NCBI GenBank assembly: GCA_963682175.1
Contig: OY821775.1
Location: 13,612,501-13,676,500, forward strand
Length of the DNA stretch: 64,000 nt
Source of the DNA: Triglochin maritima
Taxonomy: Eukaryota; Streptophyta; Magnoliopsida; Alismatales; Juncaginaceae
Reading direction: 5' to 3'
This document shows, piece after piece, positions 27,197 to 39,640 of the stretch; positions within the stretch are counted from its first letter, which is position 1; every line of letters starts with the position of its first letter. A program made the position numbers and the translations under genes. The notes below the pieces were generated by a model. It did no database searches, was not told the DNA's origin, and saw only the letters and a list, made by a program, of their open reading frames with translations.

Positions 27197-30100
27197 ATGT
27201 CCTCCTCACCCTTCCTCCTCTCCCTCACCTCCCGCTACTCCGACTGGATCCTAGACGCCCTAGACGAGCTCCACGACAGCTTCATCATCACCGATCCCTG
27301 CGCCTCCGGCCACCCCATCGTCTTCGCCAGCCGCGGCTTCCTCGCCATGTCCGGGTACGGGCTCGAGGAGGTCGTGGGGAGGAACGGGAGGATGTTCCAG
27401 GGAGAGGGGACGGACCGGCGAGCCATCATCGAGATCCGGGAGGGGATCCGGGACGAACGGACGGTGCAGATCAGCTTGCTGAATTACCGCAAGGACGGGA
27501 CGCCGATCGCGATTTTGTTCCATTTGTTTCCCGTGTTTGATAGGGAGGACGGCCAAGTTATTAACTTCGTGGCGGTTCAGGTGCCGATTGTGTCGAGAAG
27601 GCGGAGGGAGAGTTCGAGGTGTGGGGGGAGTTGTTTGGGTGGGACCGGGTTGGTGTTCAGGTCCTGCCGGAAGGAGATGTGCTCGGAGGCGGAGATTAGG
27701 TGTAATCTTGATGTGGAGTCTTTTACTGATTCGGATAACAGGGGTTAGTTCAGTTCTTAAATTTTGAAAATGTTTTTTTAAAATAATATTATTAGTTGGA
27801 TGCAGATTAGTTGCTATGAGGCTGTACATGAGTTTGATTTAATCCAGTAGCTGAGGTTGGTGGATTGGTGCTCAATCTTAATCTTTGAGAGTGGGTGATT
27901 GTCATATCAAGCGTCACTGTGTCAGTATATTCAAGTTCTCTTGGTGTTTTCACCTGAACAAAAAGTATGCAGTCAGTTTCTGGTTTTGGTTCACTTGTTA
28001 CCATGTAATGTAGCTTAATGTTCTGAACATTGTGGCCATATGATGAACTCTTAAGAATTTCGGATAGTTCAGGTAGTGAGTTATGTGTACCTACTATATC
28101 CGTGCTAGTATTCAATCTTAGGGGTCGGGGAAATTCGCTAGTTCGTTATAAGATCCCTCCATGATGCAACTAGGAATTTCCACTTTAAGAGCTTTTGTTT
28201 AACGCTACCTGTGTACTTCCATCTATAAAAAGTTTTCTTCTCATGTACATGTAATCTAGTTTCCACTCTTAAATTTGCTCGCATTAGCATATGGTCCCAA
28301 TTCTGGTTGTCACATCGTGTTAGCTTGGAAAATATGGTTGAGTCATCATTCATTTGATGTCAATTTATGTGATTATAGGGCTGGAAGCAGAACAATTATG
28401 CGAGGCTGGTGACTTCGAGAAGCAAAAAGCAATGGATGCTGCTAACAACATTCTATCTGCTCTAACTCACTACAGCGAGCTCACTGGGAAGATTGTATCT
28501 GGAAGTAGATGTTGCTCAGTTCGTGCTACTGCTCTAAACTCGTCCTTAAATATATCCCTGGGTAGAATCAAACAAAGCTTTGTGCTGTGAGTTTTGCTTA
28601 TTCCTTTGCAGCTTTACCATAGTTGTAGGTTTGCTTTGTCATTTTTATGTTGCAACATGGTGTTGTTGTACTTATAAGTTGTTGTGGTTGTTCAGGATTG
28701 ATCCCGACTTGCCTGATATGCCAATTGTTTATGCAAGTGATGCTTTCCTTTTATTGACAGGTACCAATACCCTTTCCCCTCTAATCTTATCGGTCCTATA
28801 TGTACAAAATGAGAAGTAAATATAGTCTATAAAACAATTGAGGTTTAGTCTAAGGTAGATTTCGTTTTTCGGTATCTCTTTTACATTTTTTTTTAGATAT
28901 TTAGAGTAACAGTTGGCTGGAAATTTTATTTAAATTTAGCCTTTTATAGCTCAATAGCTAACTATCTAATGTTGTGTATGTTTCATTGTATATTTGTATT
29001 TTCCATGTGTAGATGCATATATGACGATATCTGAAACAACTTCATTTCCCAAAGCCCTGGAAAACTTAGAAGAGTAGATAGCAAGTAAAGTTGAGGCTCA
29101 TTTCATGAAATCTTCTATGTATCACTTGTTTAGAGTCTAATTCCGTACTTGAAATGAATTCCAATTTTTTATGCAAGTTTTTTATGACTTCCCGACTACT
29201 TGATCTCATCTGAAAATTGAAGCTCTCTCCAACTTTTTGTACATGTTGACTGTTGAATAGTTGTGTCGTCGTCAAATAATCTTTATCTCCCCGTGGTGCG
29301 AAACTGTACAGATGATCTGGTCCCAAAGGTTTTTAAGTTTATGTATCCAGATTACAGTTGGAAGCCAAACTATATATACATGCTGACATGCCTTCACAAA
29401 TAAAATATATAACTAACAAAAGAAAGATCCAGTTATACAGGTCCATTAGTATTGGGTTCCCTTCTCCCAATTTTCGCAGAACTGCTCTGAATGTAAAATT
29501 TGCCTTAGTCTTTACTCCAATCTCATTTCACTCCTAGATATATCTATTTTTGTAATCCTACATTTATGAACTTCATATAGATCCATTTTTTCAACTTCAT
29601 TTGTCTATAGTTTCCTTCTAAAACCTTTTCCCCCTTACATTTTCATTTTATGTTTTCATCTATAAATGTGCCTCATTTTATTCAATTTTTAGTTTTTTTA
29701 CCTTCAAACATTTAATTTTGATTGTAGAAACATATTATAGGATAAAACATTCTGTAGAATTTGTAGCCTGCTTTGTTGTGAGAAGCTACTGAATAAATAA
29801 ACCACCAAGTCGCTTCTTACATTTCAGTATTTTTTCTTAATTTGATTATGGTTTCTCTCCTGTTTTAAATCATGCAGTTTCTTTTTCTTTATTTCAATAT
29901 GGTTTATCTCCTGTTTTTAATCATGACATTGCCATAGCATAAATTTTTTGGATTAACAAAAAGGTTTATACCTAAATATCATTTATTTTATTGTAAATGG
30001 TTAGAAATATATCCCAGTGAAATAGTGCCACAAATTCACAGCCGGACTGATGTTGACATGATATTTTCCTCCAAAGTACACTATTAGTATTGAAGAATCA

Positions 30101-32472
30101 CAGAGAGCTATTGCCTAGTCCGTTATTCTATGGAATATTATCTGCTCTCTCCTTTTCTTCATTTCATGGTCAACTGTATCAGCGGTGTTAGAGCCACTCT
30201 AATTAAGATCGTCATGCTCATGTTTCTGTTAAAAAATGCTGCACTACCTGAACAGTTCCCACTTGCATGTTAAGAAAAATATGTGATTAAGAGATTGTTC
30301 AGCCTGTAAAATAATTAAAACCAAAGGTTAGCATCATGCTGCTGATTTGTTTGGTGCTGAATCTGCTAATGTGGCACATGCATGTGGCCATTATTAATTT
30401 AGATTTGAGGTGTCGGCCTTGGTTGTCTTAGGTCTAGGATCTAAACATTCGGGGCAAACATACCCGCTTGAGGATCTGATCATCCATTTACAATAAAAAA
30501 CCCCCCTACCAGACGCCGCAAGCAGTCAAACACCAACTCGAACCCCAAGAAACCAATAACTAAAACAAGGGCTTCCTCAACCGACGACTAACTTAGGCAA
30601 CTCCTGTGGTGGCCTCCCCAACCCTCGTCTTCTTAGCACATATTATTAGTCAAATTAGTAAAAAAAATACTGATAAAAAAGGGGGGTCCAAAAATAGGTT
30701 GTTTTGTGAAAACCAACTACATTAGGCCGCCGATACTAGTCGGCCGACTATTGGCCTAGCAACACTCAATTGTCTGGCCACCTTTAAATCCTTGGGTTAC
30801 AACTTACAACATGAAAAGGCTGAATGAAAAAGAAGAAGAGGAGAATAAAAGATTGGGGGCGAAACTTTGAGTGAGCTCTTATTGCAAACAGGAAAGGAAG
30901 TCTACAATCGTAGCTTCCAAAGCCTAACGAAATTGCCACACCCAGGAATCAAACCTAGAACCTTTTGTCACAAGGGCATTTTCATTTTGTGTTGGTGTTC
31001 GTTTTGAGTAAGGTTTCTGAGATATAGTTTTGTTTTAGAGATGAAACACTTTTCTTAACAGAAAGTAGTTATCGGAGGGGAAAAAGAAGGGTGAAACTGT
31101 ATTAAATTTATTCGTAATGTGCAATGTGACAAAAAGTAAAACAATGTTGTAGTTTCTCTGTAACACAATAAGTGCTTGTCCAAGTTACTTATAACGAGTT
31201 TTGATGTTTAAGGTACCAAGCAATACTTGGTAACAATGGAAGTATGATATGAAATCGACACATTAAACAATCAAAATATGCACAATTAGTGTGGGAAATC
31301 ATCTTGATACAACATTCCAATAACAATTGTTCACAGTTTCACCAAATGTAACAAATTCATCAAATATCAATTATGAATTACAAAGCTAGATCTACTTGAA
31401 ATTTGACTAAAATATGTAAGGATGGATGCTGCTACAAGTCTACAATATAGCTTTACCCTTTAACTGTTGGTTATAATGATTTCATGGAATGCTTTATATA
31501 TTTTCCATATCTTTAATTTTTATTCAAAGGCAGTAGCATATATGATATATTGTACTGGTTATGATGATAGATGGCAACTCTTTCTTCTTGAAAGTTAGAC
31601 ATATGCATACCGTTCAAGTGATTATTAGTTATTGTATATGTATGGATATGGATTAACAGAAATGTATATGTGGATAATTTTTTGAAAGTTTGACGACCAT
31701 GACTTCATTATATTTGCTAAATGTCTTTGAGACGTCGACCTCCTTGCTCAAATAATTTGAATTTCAATATTTTTCACCTTCCTCTATAGGCTATTCTAGA
31801 ACTGAAGTGTTGGGCCGAAATTGCAGATTTTTGAATGGCCCTGGTACGGATGAAGAGCGTCTGCGCCAGGTATTTTTGACAACTTCCTTGATCAGTTTCT
31901 TGAAGTTGATTGAGATGATTGATATTTTGTTCTTTTATATCGTTCAGAAGTAATTTTGTGTTTCATCTGCTTGACAGATAAATGAGAGTATTGTCTGTGC
32001 AAAGAACTGCTCTATACGTATTCTCAGTTACAGGTATTTGTCGGTTTACAGGCATCGACATTTTTCTGGTAGTCCTTTAATGGAGTAATCCTGATTTACC
32101 ATGTAATTCTGCCATTAGGAAGGACGGGAGCTCCTTTTGGAATCTTCTTTACATCTCTTCAGTCCGAAATGCATCTGGAAAGGTATCACGATGTGACTCT
32201 AGGCAGCTATTATCTATTTAGGTCATTTCGATCAAAGATGAAATTCTTCTGCTTACCAGAACTCGTCCTGTCATTTTGTTCGAGAGAAGCAGTACAACAT
32301 ATTGTATAAACTTGTTTTGCAGATTGCATATGTTGTTAGTGTACATATAGACGAAAGCGTGAAGACTGATGGGCTAGCGCTGAGTCCGGAAATGAGGCAA
32401 TTAAGTGTAGTTGGTGCAGTTAAAGTTGCAGTGAGGGGCTTCTCCGCTGGTTCAGGTCCCTCGAAGTCATAG
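27197..32472 (+). CDS. PLP: PAS/LOV (twin-LOV) blue-light receptor-like protein
   Basis: Seven exons: 27197-27743, 28379-28586, 28696-28760, 31790-31869, 31978-32033, 32119-32182, 32323-32472. Junctions are GT-AG and in phase, giving 389 aa, close to Arabidopsis PLP/TLP1 (about 399). The start at 27197 fits the short N-terminus before ALDEL in the family. LOV1 (about 25-145) has GRNGRMFQG at 61-69: the flavin-adduct Cys is Gly64. LOV2 (about 245-365) has the canonical GRNCRFL with Cys285. There is no kinase domain, unlike phototropin. Family members are putative FMN-binding blue-light sensors whose partner binding changes with light. Intron 3 is about 3 kb and holds transposon-like debris around 30.4-30.9 kb. 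Loss of Cys in LOV1 also occurs, as I remember it, in the Arabidopsis protein. Confidence 0.93.
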
Positions 32473-33177
32473 TAAAGTATATGTAGTTTGGTAAATATAG
32501 TTCAGTAGCCTTCCAGAAGGATGTCAAAATATGTTATGTAGCTGTGATTTCACAATTACTGTATGCTTTCTCTCTAGTCTCTACGAGATGTATTCTTTGG
32601 CTTCTTTGATTTTGTTGTTTGTATACGAATAACTTCCCTGTTGTAAATTGTAGGGGCCTTCTAGATCGCATGCTGCTGCCTTTTGGACTGAGAGATTAGT
32701 TTGGCATACGAAGAGTTTAGTGTAGAACTTTAGATATGCAAATAAAGTCCCCGTAGAAACAGATCCAAGCAATAAAATCCAAGCAAAGAATTTTATGTGC
32801 CATATCTGATGGCACGTCACCTTCGATCGTAAGAGTGCACGTTGCTGATTTTAAAAATATGCATGTCCTAAAAAATGTTTACGGTAAATTACATTTAGCT
32901 AACTAAATTAGGTTTACATTGAAAATGTAGCTAGAGGGATGCTGAAATCCATCGAGATTAAACATTTCAGTGCAAATGTTTGTTAGGAGAGTGCCAAGTT
33001 CTTAACAATGTATAATCAAATAAGTCGCAATTGCAAGAGGCTCATTGGAAGGTACACTCAACCCTCTAACAGGAAACTTGATTGGATAATTATCCTTAAC
33101 TGGGGCTTAACGACGTTCTTTGATCTATGTAGCCACTCATTGGGCTGGAATGGTCGTAAAAAATGGGACTTAAGTTG
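32473..33177. other. PAS/LOV gene 3' flank and spacer
   Basis: The first part is probably 3'UTR; AATAAA-like motifs lie at about 32740-32775. No other gene is recognised. Confidence 0.45.
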
Positions 33178-33390
33178 TAGACCTGGGAGTCGGGCTTGGC
33201 CTGTTGTGTCGGGCCGGACTATTTCCAGGTCAGCCTGGCACAGCACGGCCCATCTAATTATTATTATTTTAAAATACAACAAAACCCCCTTTTAATACCT
33301 CCAAAATCTACAAAAACACCAAAAATAAATAAAAATACCGGGTCCATGAGCCACCACCCCCGGCCCGACCTGACTCGGTACCTAGGTTTA
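33178..33390. mobile_element. hAT-type MITE rich in GGGCCGG/TCGGGC motifs
   Basis: Starts TAGACCTGGGAGTCGGGC; the inverted right end reads TAAACCTAGG...GGTCGGGC. Flanking octamers TTAAGTTG (33170-33177) and TTGAGTTG (33391-33398) match at 7 of 8 positions. The interior is GC-rich at the ends and AT-rich in the middle, with no coding capacity. Confidence 0.7.
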
Positions 33391-34899
33391 TTGAGTTGGT
33401 TGTCTTTTAGGGTTGTTATCATAAGAAGTATTCTTATGCATGTTTAAAATAAATTTTTTATATAAAAAGGTTATCTTCGAATTTTTGTTTCTCATGTCAA
33501 TGAAAACGTCACCTTCATCGGTGACATGGTCGGTTCCACCTTGGGCACCTAGTTAACATACTTGATTTTCATTATTCGAAGACTACATATCTATCAACAA
33601 TTAGGCGTATTAGACCACTTCATTCAATGCCACAAATTTAACAAACAGAACCCATAGTTTCCCAGGAAGGCACGCCTCCTACTCATTGTCCACATAATCA
33701 CAGACAAGTCTCCTAACATTTGGATATAGATATGTTCTCGGAGTCAAGTTAATTAGGTTCACTTAATCGTTAAGCATATCCATATCGTAGAACCACGTAT
33801 ACCGCCAAACAAAAGTCGCTCAAAGCATGTCCAATGCAACACAGCTAGCATGTTAGGAAAAAAATGTACCTTGAATATTTTGAAAGGGTCGTGGAATCAT
33901 TACGAGTGGAATGGTTACATTATAATATCATCATCCAATTATCCACACGTAGGATCGATTTCACATGTGCGTCAAAGGCCAACCAACATCAACCAGTTGG
34001 CGGAAGAATAGTCTTGGTTTTTCAAGTTGACGGTGGAGGAGATCATTTCATCATTTCACGAACTTATTATTATTATTATATTATTGCAATTGCATCAATA
34101 TGTTTTTGGTAATTCAACATATGATCCATAATATTTAGTTTCCTATAACATATATGTTAGATCCCCTCTAATTTAACCAAATATATCCTTTAGTTTCACC
34201 ATTACATTAAACCTTGATTCGTGTCAAGCTTGTTCATGCTTTCACTAAGTTCAAATGTCGATCGATTGAAGATTCTGACGTTATAAGGTGACGCCTATTC
34301 GTTCCGATTTAGCATATTGGAGGTTCAATTCAAGAATTAATGCAAAGAAGGATGTATTGAAACTTATGATTATAATTATAAAATGGCAACAAAGATAATA
34401 TGAGAAGTTGCAAAGTATTTAAGATATTACTGGCCTCAAAAGAATGATCAAATAACAAGGAAATTGCATGGAAAATGTGGTCCTTCCATCTATTGTGATG
34501 ATAAGAAGAGAAAAAAATTGCTAAGATATGCATGGAGTGGGGGGAACCAGGAAAGTTCATCGTGAAAGAGATTGATTAATACTACTAATAATAATGTAAA
34601 AAAGAGAGGAAGAAAAAAAGACCTATGCCAAGCATATCCCCGGTCCCCCAGGTAGCTATTATTGTTTTGTTTCCTATAATGGGAAGAATAATGCTTTTTC
34701 GTCAAGACTTTTCTTCTTGTTTGTACTTTGTACACGTTTAAAACAATGCATTAGAAAGTTCAATCAGCCCGGCAAGTCCATAAAGAGGCACATGCATGCA
34801 TGATGAATTTCTTAGGGTGATATTTTATGAAGTTCCTTTCAAAAAATATTTTTTTGTATACTATCAACATATATGAAAGAAAGTCAGTTGTTTGCTCAA
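33391..34899. other. Intergenic DNA, no gene recognised
   Basis: AT-rich spacer. Open frames up to 82 aa show no known motif. I see no RNA gene. Confidence 0.5.
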
Positions 34900-35803
34900 C
34901 TCAAGGTCCTCGGTCGACCGAACTTAAGATGTCTCGACAAACCCAAACTGCCTGTTGATTTTCGGTCGACCGTGGATCTTGTTTCGGTCGACCGAATTTG
35001 ATCTTGTTTGTCAACCCCAAAGAGCATGTTAGTTTTCGGTCGACCGAACCCTATTCGGTGTTCGACCGATAACTTAAGTGTATCTAAGTTATAGCCTGAT
35101 CTGGTCAACCGAACCGAGTCCAAAATTGCCCAACAGTCGACCAAACTTACCGATCTGGTCGATCGTACTTCTGCAGAATTGCATCCTGCAAGTTTCTGTT
35201 TTGTGTGTCTTCCACAAACACTTACCAAACTTGTCCCAACGGCTATAGCTCACTTGGAGCTTATAAATATGTGTTCTTATGACACAATTACACATCTCTT
35301 ACACTTCTTATTGTCATATACACCTAAGAGAAACTTCCAAGTCTCCCAATCCCCAAATCTACTCTCCAAGCCTAAACTTCCAAACTTTAGTATCAATTCC
35401 ACATCCTAAGCTAAGTGTGCTCAAGTTAGAGAGTGTGTTCCACTCAACATTGTTGTTCAATGAAGCAAGGACTTCGATGAAAGCCCGAAGTGTTTCTCTC
35501 GGATTGTGAGAAAAAAAGTCAAGCTCACGAGAGTGTTCGTGGAGCTTGTTTTGTAAAAGGCTTAATCTCGACTCGGAACGAGGTTGATAGTGAAGACGCG
35601 AGCGGAGCTCAAGGGAGATCGAGCGGAGCTTGCAAGAGAGGAAGTAGGTGGGAGACCGAACCCCTATAAAAATCCAGTGTCGTCATTGTGGTTTGCTATA
35701 CTTGCTTGTTTTTGTTTAATTCCGCTGTGCATTCTTTGATTGCTTAATCAAGTAGGTAATTACCCTAATAGTGATTAGAATTAGAGACTATCACGATCCT
35801 ACA
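34900..35803 (+). mobile_element. 5'-truncated copy of the 25.2-kb LTR
   Basis: From about 34900 the sequence follows 25815-26610 in order: the CGGTCGACCG array (exact at 34911, 34963, 34985, 35037, with variants to 35165), TATAAATA at 35262, the CACATCC(T/C)AAGCTAAGTG leader, the GAAGC...GAAAGCCCGAAGTG segment, and the AATTAGAGAC...CACGATCCTACA end. About 560 bp of the U3 start is missing. Its palindrome count and spacing differ from the 25.2-kb copy while the downstream leader is well conserved. Confidence 0.85.
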
Positions 35804-36034
35804 TAGTTTTCATTTTAAGAAATCAAGCGTTACAGACATATTAACGGTCTACTCCTAATTAATTAAACAAATCTAGATAATTAACCCCAACAAAAAGATT
35901 CAAACCCCTATCAAAAAGATGAACTTATGATTTAGCACGCTAGCTACAAACTTATTGATGGTCTAGTCGTAATTGGTTTACCAAAAAGGTAAGTAGCTAG
36001 CTTTATCAAAATGGTGATACGCCTATTTGTTAGG

Positions 36035-36661
36035 TAGGGCTGTAAACGGGTCGGGTTGGGGCGGGTTTCGAACCCACCGCTACCCGACTCGTCTAAGGTA
36101 GGCGGGTGGCGGGTCGCGTCAGGTGAATTTTTTTTAAACCGCTACCCGAACCGCTTAAAATTGGGTAAACGGGTTACCCGGGTGGGGCGGGTCGGGTAAA
36201 CGTGTTACGCGGGTGGGTGGGTCGGGTAAACGGGTTATGCGGGGCGGGTAGATGGATAAATGGATTTTTATATGTTTTTCTTTCTTTCTGCTTAACGCTA
36301 TAAATTAAAAACATGACACATTAGCACCTTGAAAATATACCAATGTGATGAACACTATAAAATTTTAAATAACTTCAACTTTATAACACTATTAGTAAAT
36401 TAGGGATTAAAGAATATGTATATGTATATGGTATATAAGTGTATATATAATATTTATTATTTAATTTATTAAATTCTTAGGCGGGTAATCGGGTAAACGG
36501 GGCGGGTAGAAAATACAACCGCTACCCGCCCCGTTTATTAGTCGGGTTGGCGGGTATTCAGGTAGGCGGGTGGCGGGTTGGGTTTTTTACACCGCTACCC
36601 GACTTAGGCAGGTCGGGTTGGCGGGTCGGGCCGGGTTTCACCCGCCCCATTTACATCCCTA
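36035..36661. mobile_element. hAT MITE with perfect 8-bp TSD TTGTTAGG
   Basis: Ends are TAGGGCTGTAAACGGG and, inverted, TAGGGATGTAAATGGG. The octamer TTGTTAGG flanks both sides exactly (36027-36034, 36662-36669). Both ends hold runs of GGGTCGGG, GCGGGT and ACGGGTTACCCG motifs, separated by an AT-rich centre (about 36280-36470). Elements of the TAGGGNTGTAAA type are widespread plant hAT MITEs. The intact TSD suggests a fairly young insertion. Confidence 0.92.
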
Positions 36662-36839
36662 TTGTTAGGGTATAATGTCACCTTAAACTGTTTGTTAAGG
36701 TCCTCACATCTTTTTGTTAAATGAACATGATTGCACCATCAATAAGTTTGTAACGTTCTAAAATGATTTTCACATTTTAGATTTCATTATCTTCTATTTT
36801 AAGACCTTCACATGAAATCTTAGGGTCTTTATCCAAAAC

Positions 36840-37310
36840 ATGAATGGTTTGAGGTTATGTAGTGTTTAGGTTTTGGGTTTTTGGGTTTATTGTTCCGGTT
36901 TAGCATTCGGGTTATGGTTTGAAGTTCCGGTAGTATTACGAGTCAGTGCTGTGAGATTATGGGTTTATGGATATGGTCTTGGATTAAGGGTTTAAGTTTA
37001 GATGGTTTATAGAGTTTAGGTTTTAGGGTTTAGTGTTAATGATTTGGCAGTTTAAAATTTTTAAGGGTCATTTTAGTGGTTTGGGTTATAACTTTCGGTT
37101 AACGGTTATGATTATTCTTTTGTGTTTAGTGTTTAAGATTTGGTTGTTAAGGACTGAGAACTTAAGAGTTGTGGATACAACGTTCAAATGTTTGGGTATT
37201 GAGTTTGTTGTGTATTGGTCTGTTGGGTACAAGACTATAGGGAATGCAGGTTTAGGCTTTAGGGTTTAACGTTGTGTTTAATAATTTGGTGGTTTAGGAT
37301 TTTTTCAGGG
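36840..37310 (+). repeat. Degenerate TTTAGGG/TTTTGGG-rich tract
   Basis: The stretch contains many loosely repeated GGTTTAGGGTTT, TTTTGGGTTT and GGTTATGGTTT motifs resembling decayed plant telomere-type repeats (TTTAGGG). No long run is regular. A 78-aa open frame (37033-37269) follows from the low-complexity sequence and is not credible as a gene. Confidence 0.5.
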
Positions 37311-39081
37311 TCGGGCTTTGTTGTCTAGGGAATATAGTGTGGCTCTTCTTTTAATCAAAATGAGGTTAACTAGTAACACACTGAACAAACGTATCGCTTT
37401 AAAAGTGATCGAAATATATGATACTCAAATGGACTCGCCTGATGAGAAGATTTAAAACTATTTACATCTCCTAAAAATCCTTTATAGCTCTTTAAAGTTG
37501 AGATTCAGAAACCTGTTAGATTCCACCACCAAATGTAGTGAACTGTGAAAACCTTGATAATTATAATCGAGAAGGATTCACCACCCTTAAATTTTGTTGA
37601 CACACGGTTGTGTTTGACGATAAAATCAATAAACTCCAAAATGAAAATCCAAATTGTAGATTTTGATCTAAAACATATGTAGATTAAAGATGTCGAGAAT
37701 CATAAAATTTGGAACACGTTTTACATAATCTTTAGAAATGTAAAAAATAACGTACTACATTTATTACAAAAACTCAAATTTTAGATCTTATATGAAATGA
37801 TTACTAATTTTTATGATTTTTGATGTTTTTATTCTATATATGTTGAAATTTTGATCTACGGTTTGAATATTTAATTTGAAGTTTAAATTTGATTTTATCT
37901 TCGTTAAGCGTAATCATGTGTCAAAATTTAAGGACAATGAATCTTTTCTCATTATACTTATACAAACAAAAGTTTGTGGTGCAAGAGGAGATAAATCCAA
38001 CAATTTTCGAACCGAGCAAACGCCTCTCCTCCCTGTCTGATTCTCTTTCTTGACAACATCAGTGTTTGTGTCCTGAGGAGAATGAAGTTTCTTCGTCAAG
38101 ACGACTTTGTTACATGGACGCGTTTAAATCACTACGATAATATTATTAAGTTAAATCAGCATGCCAAGTCAATTAACTTGTGCATTATGACTTATTAATT
38201 TAAGAGGCACATGCATAATGTTAAAGCTTTTTAAATCGTCTACATCTATTCGAAGTTGTACATCTATCTCATTCTTAGTTTTCTAGCTTAGATATCACCA
38301 TGCATGTTGGGTAGTCCACATTCTTCTTTTTGTTAGGATACACGTTAAAAAAGTTGATATTGAATCTTTGTCGTGTGTGTTTTTAAAAATTAATTGCATA
38401 TACTTCTTCCACGTCGAGATTGTTTGTATACATCTGTTTGGCTTCACAAGTATTGCTTACATACACGTCCATCATTGACTCCACTACATTTAATATATTT
38501 TAAGTGCATATACTTTTTATTTAAATTGGATATATTTTGAGTTCATATAATCTTTATATCTTAATTGAAAATAATGACATATTTTAGTATATCTATGTGT
38601 ACATATATAATATCAACATAAGGTAAAAACAAAAAATGGTTTTGGGGTATTCGACTTGGAACACACTGTATCGATACTATATCTTCCCACTTTCTTAGTA
38701 GGAAAGAAACACAAGTATAGAAAAATGACTCAAGTGACCCAAGAGATGTCTATACTAAGAAAGTAGGAAAGACACTCTCACCGACCATTCCATTGTTTTA
38801 AATATCTCTAACATTATTGTGTCATTTTTAAAAAGAACCTCGTAATACTTTCAAACTCTTATTTCAAACGCTGAAATCCTAAATTTAACCATTGTGTTAT
38901 CTATTTCATATAATATCCATGTCATCGAAAATGACTATTTAATATTAGATGAAAAATCCGTCGACCGATTGCTCCACGTCGTCCAGTTCAGAGTGACTAT
39001 TATCCAATCATAATTAACTGAGTTTTTTTGCTTCCGTACCCATCAGAAAGATCAAAATTGATGTGATATCTATTATTCTCG
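37311..39081. other. Intergenic DNA, no gene recognised
   Basis: AT-rich spacer. A small inverted repeat, ACTTTCTTAGTA with TACTAAGAAAGT about 60 bp downstream, lies at about 38689-38766. No gene recognised. Confidence 0.45.
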
Positions 39082-39212
39082 TTGAAAATTGATTGCATGC
39101 ACATCAGTTAGCGTGAGACTCACATCTCTTAGGCTCCCGTGACGGAAATCGTTACGAGTGCCTAACGGATGTGAGTCCGACACAAACGGATGTGCATGAG
39201 AACAATTTTCAA
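39082..39212. repeat. 131-nt near-continuous hairpin upstream of WRKY50
   Basis: Arms 39082-39134 and 39160-39212 are inverted repeats of 53 bp with 43 matches and no gap. The inner 10-bp segments also pair at 7 of 10, leaving a 5-base loop (39145-39149). The arms contain CGGATGTG-type motifs twice. It could be a short foldback MITE or a small-RNA precursor. It lies about 430 bp upstream of the WRKY start codon. Confidence 0.85.
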
Positions 39213-39518
39213 TGCAAGATATGAGTATCATGCCAATATACCCATAACACATGAGTATCATGCTAGTTTTGATGTTTTGATTGGGTAGTCAAGTAAAAAA
39301 CCCAATTTTCTATTCCTGTAATATAACTGACATCTTTTCTTACTTGCTTTTGATGTTTTATATGTTTGCTTTGTTATATTACGTTCTAGATATTTGTAAA
39401 TGATTGGACGAATTTTGGATGTCAAAAGTGAGGGTAAGATGAAGGAAGCAAGTAGGAAAAAGATCCTTCATGCAAATGTTTGAGCATATGACTTTCCAGA
39501 ATCCAAAGGGACTCATCA

Positions 39519-39524
39519 AGTCAA
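39519..39524 (-). promoter_or_regulatory. W-box (TTGACT) in WRKY50 promoter
   Basis: AGTCAA on the plus strand gives TTGACT on the minus strand, about 35 bp upstream of the TATA box. W-boxes in WRKY promoters commonly mediate auto- or cross-regulation; that role is inferred here. Confidence 0.45.
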
Positions 39525-39555
39525 CACTACGTACCTAACACCGCTCCTGATCCCA

Positions 39556-39563
39556 TATAAATA
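39556..39563 (+). promoter_or_regulatory. WRKY50 TATA box
   Basis: TATAAATA lies 78 bp before the start codon, leaving a leader of about 50 bp if transcription starts 25-30 bp downstream. It is the only good TATA match close to the gene. Confidence 0.65.
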
Positions 39564-39640
39564 GGTGGTCACCAAAGAAACAAACACTACTTGTCTTCTC
39601 AAGAATAGTCCCCCAACATATATAGTGTCCAACACAAACC

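Noticed and set aside
27260..27829. 189-aa minus-strand frame
   Set aside because: Antisense to the GC-rich first exon of the PAS/LOV gene.
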